Positions 1 through 15,440 of a stretch of DNA of 64,000 nucleotides are shown one piece after another. This DNA is from Marchantia polymorpha subsp. ruderalis (Eukaryota > Streptophyta > Marchantiopsida > Marchantiales > Marchantiaceae): NCBI GenBank assembly GCA_037833965.1, contig AP031355.1, forward strand, positions 27,367,501 to 27,431,500, given 5' to 3'. Under the pieces are notes generated by a model, which worked only from the letters and a program-made list of their open reading frames with translations, made no database searches and was not told where the DNA came from. Each line of letters begins with the position of its first letter. The stretch's first letter is position 1. The translations under genes and the position numbers were made by a program.

Positions 1-281
1 CAACATTTCCCAAACAAGAGCAGGCCACCCTGAGGCTTCCCCATGGGGAACACAGGGGAGGACATTAAAATATTGCGTTTGGACCTATCCTGGCCAGTAC
101 GAAAGGTTGCAAGCCAGCGAGGTTCAGCAGACAATTTCCAACTCTTCATCCCAGCCAAGTCATGGTTGAAATCTCCAGACACCTCCGCTGTTATACCATT
201 CCCAGTCCCACCCATCTTCCCAAATCGAAGAACTAATGCAGTCCATACCTAAAGCCCGGTAAGGCTAAGCAATTCTGTCGC

Positions 282-2778
<2,497 letters not shown>

Positions 2779-3310
2779 GGGCACCAGCACCGCCAAGCGC
2801 TTCCCAACTGCTCTCGAATCTACCTCTTTAGATTGTTTCTCTGAACACAAACTTCTAAGTTCGATCAAATCAGTTGTCTTTGGTTCCCCGATGCCAGTCA
2901 CAGAGATCCTCGAAGCGCGATGATGAAAAACCACGTCAAATTAACGGGTCGATACGCTCCACTAGCAGGAAAGCCGAAGGTCCGTCGTTGATAGCAAGCT
3001 TGAAGGAAACCCTGAAGCAAAGAGCAGGCCCACGATATATGCACAAAACATGATCAGTCGAGTGGCGGCAAAAGAAACCTCAAAGAGAAGGGCATCGAAC
3101 TATCGCACGCGCACGCAGGAAAGCCCTAGAACTCGGTGGACAACACAGGGGCCAGGACGACTCGGCCCAGCCCGCAGCGGGCAGGGCGTGGCAAGAGGAC
3201 GAAAGCGGCGGCGTGAGAGAACGGGAAGGTACCCTGCCGACGACGCTGCTGCCAACATACACTTCACCAAGAAGAAGCCTAACACAGATCTCCCCGACTC
3301 TATAGGCAAC

Positions 3311-3360
<50 letters not shown>
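3311..3360. repeat. (CT)n dinucleotide microsatellite
   Basis: Essentially uninterrupted CT dinucleotides, more than 20 units, followed by a CT-rich tail to about 3400. On the minus strand this is (GA)n upstream of the E2 gene. Confidence 0.97.
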
Positions 3361-3363
<3 letters not shown>

Positions 3364-3834
3364 TTCCCTTCTCTCGCCCCCGCTCTCTACGTCTCCGCCT
3401 GCCTGCCTCTGCCTTTGCCTCTGCCTCGGCCAGATAGCGGTGCCTGATTCCCACCGTCGCCCGGCACCTCTCTTCGAACACTCTTCCTTCCCTCCTCTCT
3501 TGCGCTAAACTCCACCCAAACAAGTGCACACGCGAACCAACAACAGTCACGCACGCACCACTCACAGCGACAGGGACCGCGAGGACGACGACGAGACACG
3601 AAATCAAACACCGGAGCACTAGCAATCCCAATTCAAGAACACGGGCGAGCAACGCAACGCAAGGCAACGCAAGCAGCGAGAGCAAAGATCCAGAAGAGAA
3701 TCACCAACCCTGTCCTGAAGGCAAGGGGAGGGGAGGAGCGTTGCAGAGAGTCAATCGCCAACCAGCCCGGCCAGCCTGCCTATTTCTCACAATCTCATAA
3801 GCAAAGCCAGCAAGGGCAGGCAGCGAGGACGAGG

Positions 3835-3950
3835 GCGAGGAGGAGGAGGAGGGCGAGGCAGGCGAGCGAGGCAGCCCGGGACGGCAGCGCAAGGAGGAGG
3901 AGCAGCAGCAGCACAGGCAGCACGGACGACGACGACGACGACGACCGCCA
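3835..3950. repeat. Compound trinucleotide repeat (GAG/CAG/GAC)
   Basis: A purine-rich run of GAG-type units passes into CAG units at about 3900-3912 and then into GAC units at about 3927-3946. It is low-complexity DNA inside the GC-rich island, and any translation through it is not evidence of a gene. Confidence 0.85.
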
Positions 3951-3989
3951 TAGCCATCTCATCACGCGGCCCGACCCGACCCAACCCCA

Positions 3990-6400
3990 CCCCACCTCCC
4001 TAACCCCGACCCCGACTTCGATGTGGACGGAATATGCTCCGCCCGCACACCCTCGCTCCGTACCAGTTCAAAGTCAGTCCTGCTCCCGGTCGTGGCCGTG
4101 AATTGCAGTCCTCCCTTCCCATTCGACTGTCGGATCCGCACCCGCATCCGCATCCGCCGGTCAAATCAGAACCCTCTTCTCGCCCGCCATCCAGCGCGAC
4201 GAAGCTTCCGGCGTCTGACGCTGCATTTCGCGTTTCACGGCTCTGAATCTCCGGACGCAAAGTCCCTCCACCTTCGGATTCGGGATCGGACGGTTGGCCC
4301 GGTTATGTCCCGATTCCGCTCTCTGTCCTCCTCCTCGGCCTTCGAGACCACGTACGTCCCCCGAGTTTCTGGCGTGGACTTCATCCGTCAGTGCTTCGGG
4401 CTCTCCGGCTCGGTGGATCTCGAATCCGACGGCCACGCGGCATGGCCCCGGCGGATGGCATGCCGCCCCGCTGCCGTTTGCGTCATGTTACACGGTCGAG
4501 GCACGTTTTGCCGTTCCTCGCAGCCTTCCCCGTGACACATCCGCACTCGGCACCCAGAATCACTGGCTCCATCCATCCTTCCATCCATCCATCCATCGCG
4601 ACAGGCGACGGCAACTTTATCCACACATCCGAGCCAGCTACCGTTCTGTCCTCAATGGGGACCGGAACACCCGGTCCGGTGGCACTCCACCCGGTCTCCT
4701 GCGGGACTCTCTTCTATCCGCAACAAGTAAGCCGCTACGCCAGCTACCTCCAGGCTACAAGTTCCACGCGTTTTGGTGCTGGTAACTTCCGGGCACCGAA
4801 CCGAAGCTGCACGCCAAGCTCGGACAGCTACTAGACCTAAATCCCCGAGGCTGTCTGGAACAATCTGGTAAATGCTGTTCCGGTCGCGCCATCGGCCCGA
4901 CGGGCGGATAATCAATGACGAAGTGTCCGACGCGGCACAGCTGGGCCGACGGGAGCCATGCGTTTGGTTTCGCCCTCGTGAGTGGGGCGCTGAGGCTCGG
5001 CACGCTCTGGGGCCACAGTCCTGGGTCGTGTAGCTATTTAATCCTGCTCCGAAATTCCCTTCCAGATGGACGGACATTCAGAGGGTCAGTCGGTCAGTCG
5101 CCCCGATCTAGCTAGCCCCGGTCCCCGTCGATCCTGGCCGCAGCGACAGTCCACTTGTTCGACCCTTTCAGCGCTCGTCGTTCCCTTCGTTCGTGCCTTG
5201 CGGAGGACTGCAGAGACTCACGTCCGGCCTCGTCGTCCCGTCGCTCGGGGCCTTGCTTCTCCACGCTACGCGACGCGTCACCCCCGTCGTCCCAGTTCTT
5301 CCCGGCCCTCGTCGTCCTCTTTCGGGCCCCGACTGCCGCACCTGCCGGTCCGTCCGCCCGGTTTCGACGGTCCCCATCCCGCTGCCGGTAGCATGTCCAC
5401 ACCTACGATCGCCTGGTTCGAGCCTATGGCCAGAAATGCTATTCTCACGTTCGAGACCGGTGACCACCCCCGGCCCACCGAATGACCCATGTGCCATCAT
5501 GGCCGTGCCGGGCCTTGCAGGGAAGTCCGGATTACGCAATGATTTCCGAAGCCAGGGGTCGCCGACTTTGGGCTTCCACGTCCTGCGACTCGATTCCCTT
5601 GTCATGACCGCACCGCGGCCTTCTCCCCGCTCGGCCCCCAACCTGAGTTCAGGCTGTCGGAATAATGCCATGCACGTTTCCCCCCGCACGGTAAACACTG
5701 TACCCGAGATCTATCCGCAAGGAGGTTTTGGGTTGGGCGGTTTCGCATTTAGTGGTTGGAGGGCTGGAAACACCGCCAAAATTTTTATCCGCCCCGTTCA
5801 CTGGACCGGGGGTCGGTCTCCCAGACTGACCGCGGGCGTCGGTTAGCACAGAGGAGCGCGCGTAGGCCTCACGCACACCGTGGCGAGCTCCGCGAGAGCA
5901 AGAGGGAGACGTGGTTATCTTCGGGAGGTGATGTCATCGGTGGCAGGAAATTCATCGGCACCGTCATATTGACACCAACAACTGAACGAGGATAGGCAAC
6001 AGGATAGAATCTCGCAATGCAGTCTCACCTCACATGAAAGATATTTGGACATAATTTGGGCCCCAGCGAACTTTATCTGGAGAGCCCTCCCATTTTCTAT
6101 GAGCTCATGTAAGCTTTTACGCAATTTTCATGGACGGGGCCGACGTACTATAAAGGAATGTCACGAAATTCATTTATGTGAATGTCGTGTGTGTGGTCCC
6201 TTCATGCTGCAAACGGTCCCTCTCCTCCACATAGTTCTCCTCCCCTCCCCGCCCACAACGCTCTGTACTGCAACCGCGTTCTTCACCTACTTATCGATCC
6301 CGGAGATTCTTGGTAATCTTTCGCACAACAAAACAATATTACAATTCCTGAGTCGAGCAGTTTTGTCCTGCAAATCAGCGAACTGATATTCGCTCTCATC
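3990..6400. other. GC-rich island without a supportable gene
   Basis: This stretch is clearly richer in G and C than the rest of the window, which drops sharply to AT-rich DNA after about 6400. Long reading frames occur in several frames on both strands (for example 5193-5846 plus and 5168-5698 minus), as expected where GC-rich DNA has few stop codons. None shows a recognisable domain or splice pattern. A (CATC)n run lies at about 4568-4598. It may be a promoter or CpG-type region for the E2 gene or an untranslated first exon. Confidence 0.5.
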
Positions 6401-6771
6401 CTCTCCTCATATAAAACGCATCACAAGTTGGTTCTAGTTATATGATCGGTAAGTATATTACGGCTGAACGCGGTTCCGTAACCATATTTCTTGCGACCGA
6501 TGCACTCGGTACACGCAAACGCTTTTCCCCTTGTCTCCCTTCCACCTGTCGTACTTTGACCGTAGTAGGTCGATTCTACGAGGTTTCCGTCGATCGCTAA
6601 AGTGACATGGGACATACTTAGTTTGTTGCCAATACCGTGTTAACATCTGGCTGATCTCAAAGCATCTCTTTAATCCTGTATCGAGTCGTGATCGACACTT
6701 ACAAATATCGAGCGAGTGTCTACTATGTTGGGCATAAGCCCATGAGTACATATGCGTAAGACTCCAGTAAT

Positions 6772-6840
6772 GCCGAAATACCATTCCGACTCTAAATATC
6801 TCGGTGCCGAAATAACATTCCGAGTCTAAATATCTCGGTG
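6772..6840. repeat. 34-bp tandem duplication
   Basis: Two adjacent copies start at 6772 and 6806. Both begin GCCGAAATA and end CTAAATATCTCGGT, with two mismatches between them. Confidence 0.9.
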
Positions 6841-6931
6841 TCGTAAGTGCAAGGAAGGGTCGGAAGGCGAGGAGTCTTCCGTCATCGAAAGGGACGCAAA
6901 ACAGTTCCCAGCAGAACTGCAAAGGAGACAG

Positions 6932-7067
6932 GAAAAATAAACTGAAACAACTTGAAATTACGGTTTTGTTAATTTTCATCGTATATTATCGAAAAGTGAG
7001 AAAAATAGAGTGAAACAACTTGAAATTACGGGTTTGCTAATTTTCACCGTATATTATCAAAAAGTAA
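6932..7067. repeat. 68-bp tandem duplication
   Basis: Two adjacent copies start at 6932 and 7000. Both contain TGAAACAACTTGAAATTACG and then a TATATTATC block. They differ at a few positions. Confidence 0.92.
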
Positions 7068-9596
7068 GACAAATAAGTTTCCTCTTCGTATTGAGACGTA
7101 TGAAACAAAACTTGGAACGAGCACCACCTTGCTCTGTTATTGCATCTGTAAAGTATCGAAACAGTTATCCACAGTGAGGTGCCTACTGTCTATTTCATGG
7201 AGGAAACGCCTGTTGGAGGTAGATTCAAATATGATTAATAGGTCAACTACTGTGTGAACCGAGGGCAACAAACCTAACTTGAGTGCCAGAGAAAAGCTAG
7301 GCCGAAGATGAAGAGACGATATCTTCAAAGAACAAGGAGCAACAGTTCTGTTTCGAGATACAGTGCTTTTGAAACCTTTTATCGTTGAAAGAGTGGCTCA
7401 AAAGTAAAGAAAAGAAATCTACCTTTGACGTATGAAGGAATTCAAGCGAGATCCCAGTTTGATCATATTACTGAAACCTTGTCATAATTTCTCCCGTCAT
7501 GGAATCTTCCTGAATTACCCTGAGATTAACAAAATCAAAAGATGACAAACTAAATCTTGTATAGATGGCTTTCGAAATCAGCTCAAATAAAGGTTAACTA
7601 TTGGGAATATATAGAGAACATCTCACATTTTGTCTCTGGGAAAGTATTCACCACTTCAAGACGATCATATTGATATACGATACCTGTTTTTATTCAACGG
7701 TACAATGTATAAGTTCCATGCGGCTCCGTGTGCACCCAGTTCAATTACTGATAATGTATCCAAATTATAATAAAATAAAATTTATTGAAAATATTATGAT
7801 CTCAATATCAGCATAAACTTTGTCAGTTGTACAAATTTTGAAATCATATCTTAATACTCAAGTTTTATAATTTTATTGAAATATATTGGTATACGAAAAT
7901 AAAACAAGGAAATCAAATGTGATCTTAGGCCGAGCTGCTAAATGATCGCTTCCTTTTGCTCCTTCCGGAGCTTGACGGTTTCGCCTACAACTCGCATTCT
8001 CTCGCTCGCTGTGTGTAGGATCATGGACTGAGGATATTCTTGGAGAAACAGCAGCGGAAACTAAACCTCTCTTCCGGATTTCAAAGCAATTGACAAGACG
8101 AAGTAGATTCCAAAGTAGAATCGAATCCATTCTCTATCATGTAGATAATTGCGATCAATCCCCAAACCTAAATTGTGATATATCCTGACAAGAAAATTGC
8201 AACTTGAGAGAATATTTTCTTCGATGCGACGCCACATGATAGCTCTAGAATTACTAACAAGACGAATCTTACATTAGTTCATCCAAAGACAACTTCGTTG
8301 AAGAGATGACAGATATTCGCGTGTGATCGATGTCTTTCAAGATGAAGGACTAGCTTTTTTCTTGATACGAAGACAAGAGTATGCTAATGGGGTGCAATAT
8401 TTTGTGAACTACACGCAAAAGCACAATCAAGTTAAATGGTGTCTAGGAGTAAGAAGATATTATTATGCTATTCTTGAGAATTAAGAAGCCATACATAAAA
8501 TCAAGATGATGAAGTGTCTACTTGACTCTATATTGGTTTTGGAACAAGTCATAGTTTGTATTAATAGGCATATTCTTGGATGAAGTTCAAATGAATAGTG
8601 AATAGTTGGTTATTGGGACCTAAGTGAGACTTATGTTATCTGTTCTCTTAACTTCAACTCTCTAAATATATTTAGCTAATAGGGACTTGATCCGACTGGG
8701 TAATATAGAAAAAATACAATGAGTGCGATTGTGGTTTTATCACTTGATCTATCTGCATAGTCTTTTGGTTTTGTCCACAAAGGGGTTATGAGGTATGGAT
8801 TGTGACTTTGAGTCTCCTATTTGAAAAGAGTTCTACTTGTGAGTGGACTTTGTAACCTATGAGAAATTTAGCACATACTGATTTTCCCAATTTTGCAATC
8901 TTTGAACATCGGAAAGATTTGACTTGAAACTACGCTATCGTCTACTTTCCTAAAACTTCCATGAGTAGGTGAGTCTAGATATTTATACTGTGAAGTTCAA
9001 GAATGCTCAAAGCATTGAGACAATTCTTATGTGACTTGTTTTGAGTTGCGAGATATGTAAACTATCATGTAAAGCAAATAAGGGAGTGAAGAAGAAATCT
9101 CCACTAGGGTTATCACTCTTAGCAATGTTCGAAAACCGTTCGTCAGAGTATGTTAAAGATCATAGTGTCAGTTTTGGTTTTAAGATTGTGCATCATGATC
9201 TCAAATCATTGAAAGTGACTAACCTTCAATACTTATACTGCATTATATTTTATCCGAAGAGAATGTTAAATTTAAGTGTAAAGTTGCGACTAGTGTTCAA
9301 GAGTGAAATCATTCTTTGAGTTACAATAATATTGAAAATCATTGTTGCAATTAGTATTATCATCAACAAGATCTATATCAAGCTCTTGAATACTTTTCTT
9401 AACATGGTTCACTATTCAATCACGTTCCAATTGTGTTTAATAATTTCATCAAAGCGCATTTCACTACTCTATATTTGAAAGTTGGAAAAAATAATTCTAT
9501 GAAATCCATAGATTTATTGTGAATAACATTCTGGATGATATTTAATCCCAAAGACCAAGAATATAATGATACATATCATGATTTAGATGAAAAGCT
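7068..9596. other. AT-rich gene-poor stretch
   Basis: I see no domain, splice pattern or convincing long frame here. Short frames such as 7873-8130 (minus) and 9041-9319 (plus) have no recognisable product. It may be old repeat-derived DNA. Confidence 0.5.
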
Positions 9597-10165
9597 TGCA
9601 TTTGGCAATGCGGTTAAAATTAATGTTTTAATTTGTTGATGTTTCTCAATCATCAGCAAAGTGAAGCGTTTGGCAATGTGGTTAAAATTAATGTTTTACT
9701 TTTTTATGTCGTCAACCAACAGCAATGTCAACCATTTGGCAATGAGGTTAAAATTAACGTTTTACTTTGTTGATAAATCTCAAACAATTGCAAAATCAAG
9801 CGTTTGACAATGCGATTAAAATTAATGTTTTACTTTCTTGACGTCGTCAAGCAACACCAAAGTCAATCATTTGGCAACGCGGTTAAAATTATTATTATAC
9901 TTTGATGATGTTTCTCAAGCAACAGCAAAATCAAGCGTTTGGCAATGCGGTTAAAATTAATGTTTTTCTTTTTTGACGTCATTAATCAACAACAAAGTCA
10001 AGCATTTGGCAATGGGGCTAAAATTAATGTTTTACTTTCTTGACATCCTAAAGCAACAACAAAATCAAGCGTTTGGCAATGCGGTTAAAATTAATATTTT
10101 ACTCTTTTTACGTCGTCAATCATTTGGCAATGGGGTTAAAATTGATGTTAGCAAAATCAAACGTT
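9597..10165. repeat. Tandem array of a 67-bp unit arranged as a ~134-bp dimer
   Basis: Units begin with a (G/A)TTTGGCAATG block at about 9601, 9668, 9734, 9802, 9869, 9937, 10003, 10070 and 10121, so spacing is 66-68 bp except a shortened last full unit of 51 bp. Each unit continues with GGTTAAAATTAATGTTTTA. The second halves alternate: one type has a TTTCTCAA block followed by CAAAATCAAGCG, the other a GACGTCGTCAA block followed by CAAAGTCAA(T/G)CAT. The array is therefore a higher-order repeat of two diverged monomers. No reading frame is kept along it. Confidence 0.95.
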
Positions 10166-13100
10166 GATATTATTTACACATGCTAAATTAAATATAAGGT
10201 GACAATTTTCAAGACACAACCACTTTTTTTGCTTGTATGTGAATTACGTGTCTTGCAAAAACTTTGAAACTATTTGGTTCGACATATAATGTTCTACCTC
10301 ATCTTGGTTTATGTATGTATTCTTATGACAATATTCGTAATTTTGTTTTGATTATATGCTTTGTGAGTTTACAACAAATTGCTAACATTTTATGTAGTTC
10401 TTGGACCTTCTCATTAGCACTTGACTCCACAATCATCAAAGCTCATCATTCATCAATAAGCAGTGCGTTTTCATTTCCAACTATCATTCCATTGTTAACT
10501 TGCATATATGTATGTTTACAATATACATGATATATGAAATATTCCTTATATATTATCATACACGATATATCACGTCAATTACGGTGAGCATATTTTTGAC
10601 ACTCTTATGTGTTATATGAACAATATGATTATTTTTCTTGACATCTAATAGGAATTGCAATATAACATTACAGCTTATTGAAGTTATCAATTGTCTTAAC
10701 AATTATTTTTTTATTTGGATTTGATATGAAGGGCATTAACTAGATATTATTATGAAACACATCATGAACAATGTCATCAAATAAAAATTCTTTTGAGTCA
10801 TGATTTGATTTATAATTTGGTTAATGGAGAAGTAAAATTTGATCAATAAACTTAAACTAGCTTGTTTGCTCTTGTTGTGAATCACTCGATTCAATGGAGA
10901 AGAATATTAAGTGATTTAAAATTCATTGCACACAATCGCTCCTTCATATTGAGTCAAAACAACCAACTTTTGCTCCACCTCTTATTTGATGAATTGTCAT
11001 ATTTTTTATGCATCATTTCATCACAGTTATCATATTTTGTGCTATTCAAGGATTGATTTTCATCATTTTTAATTTGATGAAATAATAACAATAAATATTA
11101 TTTTTTTGAAAGTTGTCAAAATTTAAACTAAAAATTTTGATAGATCAAGTAGAAATCTCATAAAATTTGTAGCTTTGTGAAAAGTCCCAATTTTTCTCCA
11201 TTGCATTTCTCTTGCATCCAAATATTATCGTAGTACAAGCAATTATGAGTCAAATCAAAGTCCGCCTTTCCACAACCTATTTTATGGTATGAAGATTATG
11301 CACATCAGACTTGTCATCAAGCAAGTATTGTTAGTTTACTACCAAATCTGCATTTACTTTGAAAAAAAAACAGATTTCTAAACAACAACGTGAAATTAAA
11401 ATAGATGACAAGAATACAAATCTGGAAATTGTTTTGTCTGAAATTCTATGAGAATCATTATAATATTTTAACTTAAAAAACATCGGTTGATGTATCAAAA
11501 CTTTGAATTTATGTTCAAAAAATAATTCTGCAGCCAACAATTTGGTGCTAGAAAACAACCCATAACTTTGTCAATCATACAAGATTTGTCAATTATATCA
11601 TCAACGATTTGTCTTTTGATTTGGCTAACCCTGTCAAAGGTCAAGATTGATTTGTCAAAGCTTTGTACTTATTTTAGCTCCAAAATGATGAAGGTTATGT
11701 GATCACAATTAAAAAAGTTTTGTTGTTACATCTCATCGCTTCATATCTCTCACTTATATTATCGTTGCGTAAGATTGTTATAATTTTGTATTACATCAAA
11801 CAGCTAACTAATGTTGGCAAGATAGAATCTATTTCACATAGATCGTTACAAATTTTTCCTGCATTATTGTCGCAACTATTCACTCTGTTATGCATGAGAT
11901 CTTGTCATCGCTGAAAAATCTAGTTTATTCTTTAGCATTGGATTCATGATCCATTATTTTTTTTTATCTTGCCATCCGCATTTGTTTTCATTTGAAAAGT
12001 AGTTTGCATAATCGTCATGTAGCAATGATGATGTTCAAACAACATAAGGCTACAAATATTTTTTCTTGGGTGACATAGTTGGATTTAATGTGACTATCTT
12101 GATGTCAAAAATTGATTGATATTGCTTCGGATCCTGCAAACGTGATGAACGTTAAGATGGTGGAGTAGTCATAGAGCTTAAAAAGTAAGTATGTTTTACT
12201 ATGCATAAGACTTAATGCATGTTGCACCAAGTAGATCTAATTGTTAAAACTTGTTTTAATGCATTATTTGACATAGATTTTATGACGATTATAAACAAGA
12301 TTATTATCAATAGTATGTAGAAATAAGAGATTCTCATCAGAGAAGTGGGTGTATCAAATGATTTAAACTTATCACGTGTTGGCTTGCAGTGAGCATGTAG
12401 ATTCATTGGTAGCTCCAACATTACAACTAGGTTCATGCTTTCTTCTCCGTGAGGTGTTCACATCAAATACTCCCAATAGAGTGATATTCAGCGGTAATCA
12501 TAGCAATATATAGATTGTTTAATCGCATCAATATTACTACATCAAATACGATCTGAGTTGATATTGCCGAGACCGAAAATTCTGTATTATTTTAGACATG
12601 ATATTAATAAAGAAAGTATTAGAAAATCATTCTCCATTCACATCATTTGTAACATTTGTGAGCCATGACACTCACCTGGGATAGCGGCAATCCACAATCA
12701 TAACTGCAGCCACAATCAAAACCACAACATAATAGTTTTAAAGATATACATCAATACGAACATGGCTAAAGAGGTTCAAATAGCTCTCTGTGAGCACAAG
12801 AAGAAGCATCAATCGCTCATGCAAGTAGACTAGATGAAGTGGCTTCAAGATACACATAACATTTTTGTCAATCAAGTAACATTTCTTCTAAAGCTCAAAC
12901 ATTTTCTTAAACAAGGTCAACAAGATCAGCATTATGAGGTGTTTTGAAATCAATCTGAGAGTATTACTCCAAGGTTTATATTTCCTAAAGTAGAAATTTT
13001 GTGTCAAATCTATTTTCGCCATAGTAGTTATCAATATAAAAAATATTTGGTTTCGCTTGTGGAAACTATTAACTTTTGGAGGTTCATTAATAAATGTATG

Positions 13101-13230
13101 GGATCCAACATAGAAGTGGACTGCACATATTAATAATCATAAGTTATTAATTTAGATAGATTCTACTATATAGCAATGTTTTAGAGTCAAAATCTTTATA
13201 TGACGCAACAGGTTGCGGACATCCGTCGTC
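10166..13230. other. AT-rich gene-poor stretch
   Basis: No recognisable gene. Small frames such as 10264-10530 and 11699-11914 (plus) look like chance frames in AT-rich DNA. Confidence 0.5.
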
Positions 13231-13335
13231 TTAGAAAACTTACTTGATGGGAGCCATGTAGGAACTCATAATACTTGTTGGGATCCAATACGTTTTATTT
13301 TACTCAATGGGACTCCTCTGAAAGTCATTCATCTC
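13231..13335 (+). mobile_element. Half copy of the inverted-repeat element family found at 56.5 kb
   Basis: The order of blocks TTACTTGATGGGAGCC, then ACTTGTTGGGATCC, then TTTTATTTTACTCAATGGGA matches the left terminal repeat of the element at 56480. There the order is TTTGCTTGATGGGACACC, TTTGCTTGATGGGACCC, then CATTTTACCCGATGGGACC, with similar spacing. No inverted partner was found within about 700 bp, so it appears truncated or strongly diverged. Confidence 0.6.
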
Positions 13336-15440
13336 AATTTCATACATTTTGCCGTTAAAATTTTTGTAAAGTGTATGTGATTTCAAATTTTTTGATTAGA
13401 GTGTGAACAACATAGTGATATTTGTAGTCAGAAATGTTAGTAAAAGTTGATTACGTTGAGGAAATTTTAAGCATTGATATATGATCAGTTGATCATTCAA
13501 ATTTAGCGGAGTAGAATCTAGATTTGTAAAACCGATTGTTGTATGTTTGAAATGTTATTAGACATAGCCAAGAAGTTGATCATGGTTAGCTCGGATATAA
13601 CTTACTCTAGCTAATTATAATGAAGACTAAATTTAACTTTAATCTATAGTTGGCAGAATAATAAGGGGAATTCTAAAAGATTTGGGTGTGCAATTCTAAT
13701 TTTGTCTCTTACTAAAATCTAGATTTCAAAAAAAAAACAATTGATTACATGATTAGTTTTGATTGGTTTGATTAAGTAATGAAAAGTTCATTGGTTAGAC
13801 TTAGTCGGAAGTTAACTTAGTGGCAAATGGAGTATCTAAGAGTTGGAAAGTTTCAAATGGCATGTGGTCATCTCAACTTATGGTTAGGATTCTTCTAGAT
13901 TGTTTAGGAGCTCAATGACATGTTGTCACGTATTGGCAATAAGTCAAATCTACCATGATTTATCTTTGTAAAAGTAAGTTAGTAAAAAAACCATTTATTA
14001 CTATAGTGATTTCTCAAGTAGATTATATAGAGATATAGAAAAAATACTCTCAAACAAGTTTTGAGAGTTCATTGTGCGAGAACTTATTTTAATAAGTTCA
14101 AAAACTCAAACTTTATTCTTCACTATTTTTGAGCATCAATGAGTGTTTCCAATTGAGTGATGAGTGAAGAATATGTGTGAACATTTATTTGACATTCGGA
14201 CATATTGGAAAATTCTTAACTCTAAATCATGATGAACTACTGAAAAATTATCTAAGTCAAACCTCAATGAGAGTAAACCCAGACATCAGAATACACTCTT
14301 GGCAATGTTACATGAAACTTCAAGCATGAAATTTGCAAATATCACTTTTTAGATCTTGAGTTGCCTCATTGTTCTTACACAAGCGACTACAATTGGTTGT
14401 ACTTTTTCCGATCCATTGTATCATGATCTATTATTGAATGTGAAAACATGGATGTTAGATTCCTAAGTAAAGCATCATGGGCATGATGAAAACTGCAAAA
14501 ACAAGTGAGTAAGAATTATTTTTGTAGTATTTGCATGCCATAAAGACTTATAATCAAATCTTCATTTTTTATCAACTTTGCACTTGACTTTTGTGAAATC
14601 AATATTACATTTAGAGCATCTTGAGTTTGTTTACTTAGTTTGCTAAGATTTTGAAATTTCTAGATATTTGCTTTGAGCAGATCCAAGTGTCTCATTGACA
14701 ATCAAGGACAAATTGAACTTTGAAAGAAGTCTCTTTTCTTCAACAAAGAGGTATTGTGATTTTTGTAACTTGTATGAGAAATAGATGACGGCGAACTGAA
14801 GTGCTGTTTGAAAGTTCTCATTGAATAAAATGAACTTGTTGAATGATAGCAAGACTGTTGCGTTATGTTGTGATCTCATCAAGTAATTTTTTCATCATCT
14901 TATGGAGAATCTCAAACAAATGACAGAAGCAGAATGACCACATAGACAATCTAAGAGAATATTTTATTTATAAATAATCCGGCCAAAAGACTTTTCATCT
15001 GAATATAAGCAAATTAGGTATCTCTAGAAAGCTCTCAATACAACCAGTGTATCTAGACATTTCTTAAGAGTTGAAAGATGATTCAAAATGAGCAAATCGT
15101 CATGAAAGGTGCTTGTGTATATAGTTTTTTACGGACAAAGATGACAACGCAAAAGGTCAGAGTATTTGAATATTACATATAATTCTATGGATGACGAGAT
15201 TACATGTTTTAAGAAAATTAGATTTACAAGCTATAGGATACAATAAATTGTAAAGTTTTACTTAGTATGAGTGTGTCTTTTAAATACTCAAGATTATAGA
15301 AAGAGTGGAGTTTTCACGATCTCCGTACTAACAAGAGAAAATTTTTATTCACGAATATGGTTGTGGAAGACTTTGATCATTATGTGATAAATGATTAAAA
15401 ATTAGCATAGGTACTTGTGATATTTCGGAGCATATAATTG
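13336..15440. other. AT-rich gene-poor stretch
   Basis: No recognisable gene or element. The minus-strand frame at 14643-14882 has no familiar domain. Confidence 0.5.

Larger units (their letters stand above)
2779..3990 (-). promoter_or_regulatory. Probable 5' leader and promoter region of the E2 gene
   Basis: This is the region directly upstream of the E2 start codon on the minus strand. On that strand it carries a long (GA)n run at 3311-3360, about 530 nt from the ATG, then trinucleotide runs at about 3835-3950. GA-rich tracts are common in plant 5' leaders and core promoters and are bound by BBR/BPC-type GAGA factors. No clear TATA box or leader-intron boundary could be fixed, so the transcription start is unknown. 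Reading frames through the repeats are low-complexity artefacts. Confidence 0.35.

Noticed and set aside
3080-3685. A 201-codon minus-strand frame through the (GA)n tract
   Set aside because: Its length comes from a dinucleotide repeat without stops; the translation is alternating Arg/Glu and has no domain.
5168-5846. Long overlapping frames on both strands in the GC-rich island
   Set aside because: Several frames are open at the same time, as expected from high GC. None has a recognisable motif or splice sites.
6458-6979. A 173-codon minus-strand frame
   Set aside because: It runs through a 34-bp tandem duplication and shows no domain; its composition is typical of non-coding DNA.
7873-8130. 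Minus-strand frame that in another reading resembles an organelle RNA-binding (PORR-like) fragment (FLQEYPQSMILHTASERMR)
   Set aside because: The resemblance is short, interrupted by stops and not convincing without a search.
9597-10165. CRISPR array
   Set aside because: Units are contiguous diverged tandem repeats without unique spacers, in a plant nuclear sequence.
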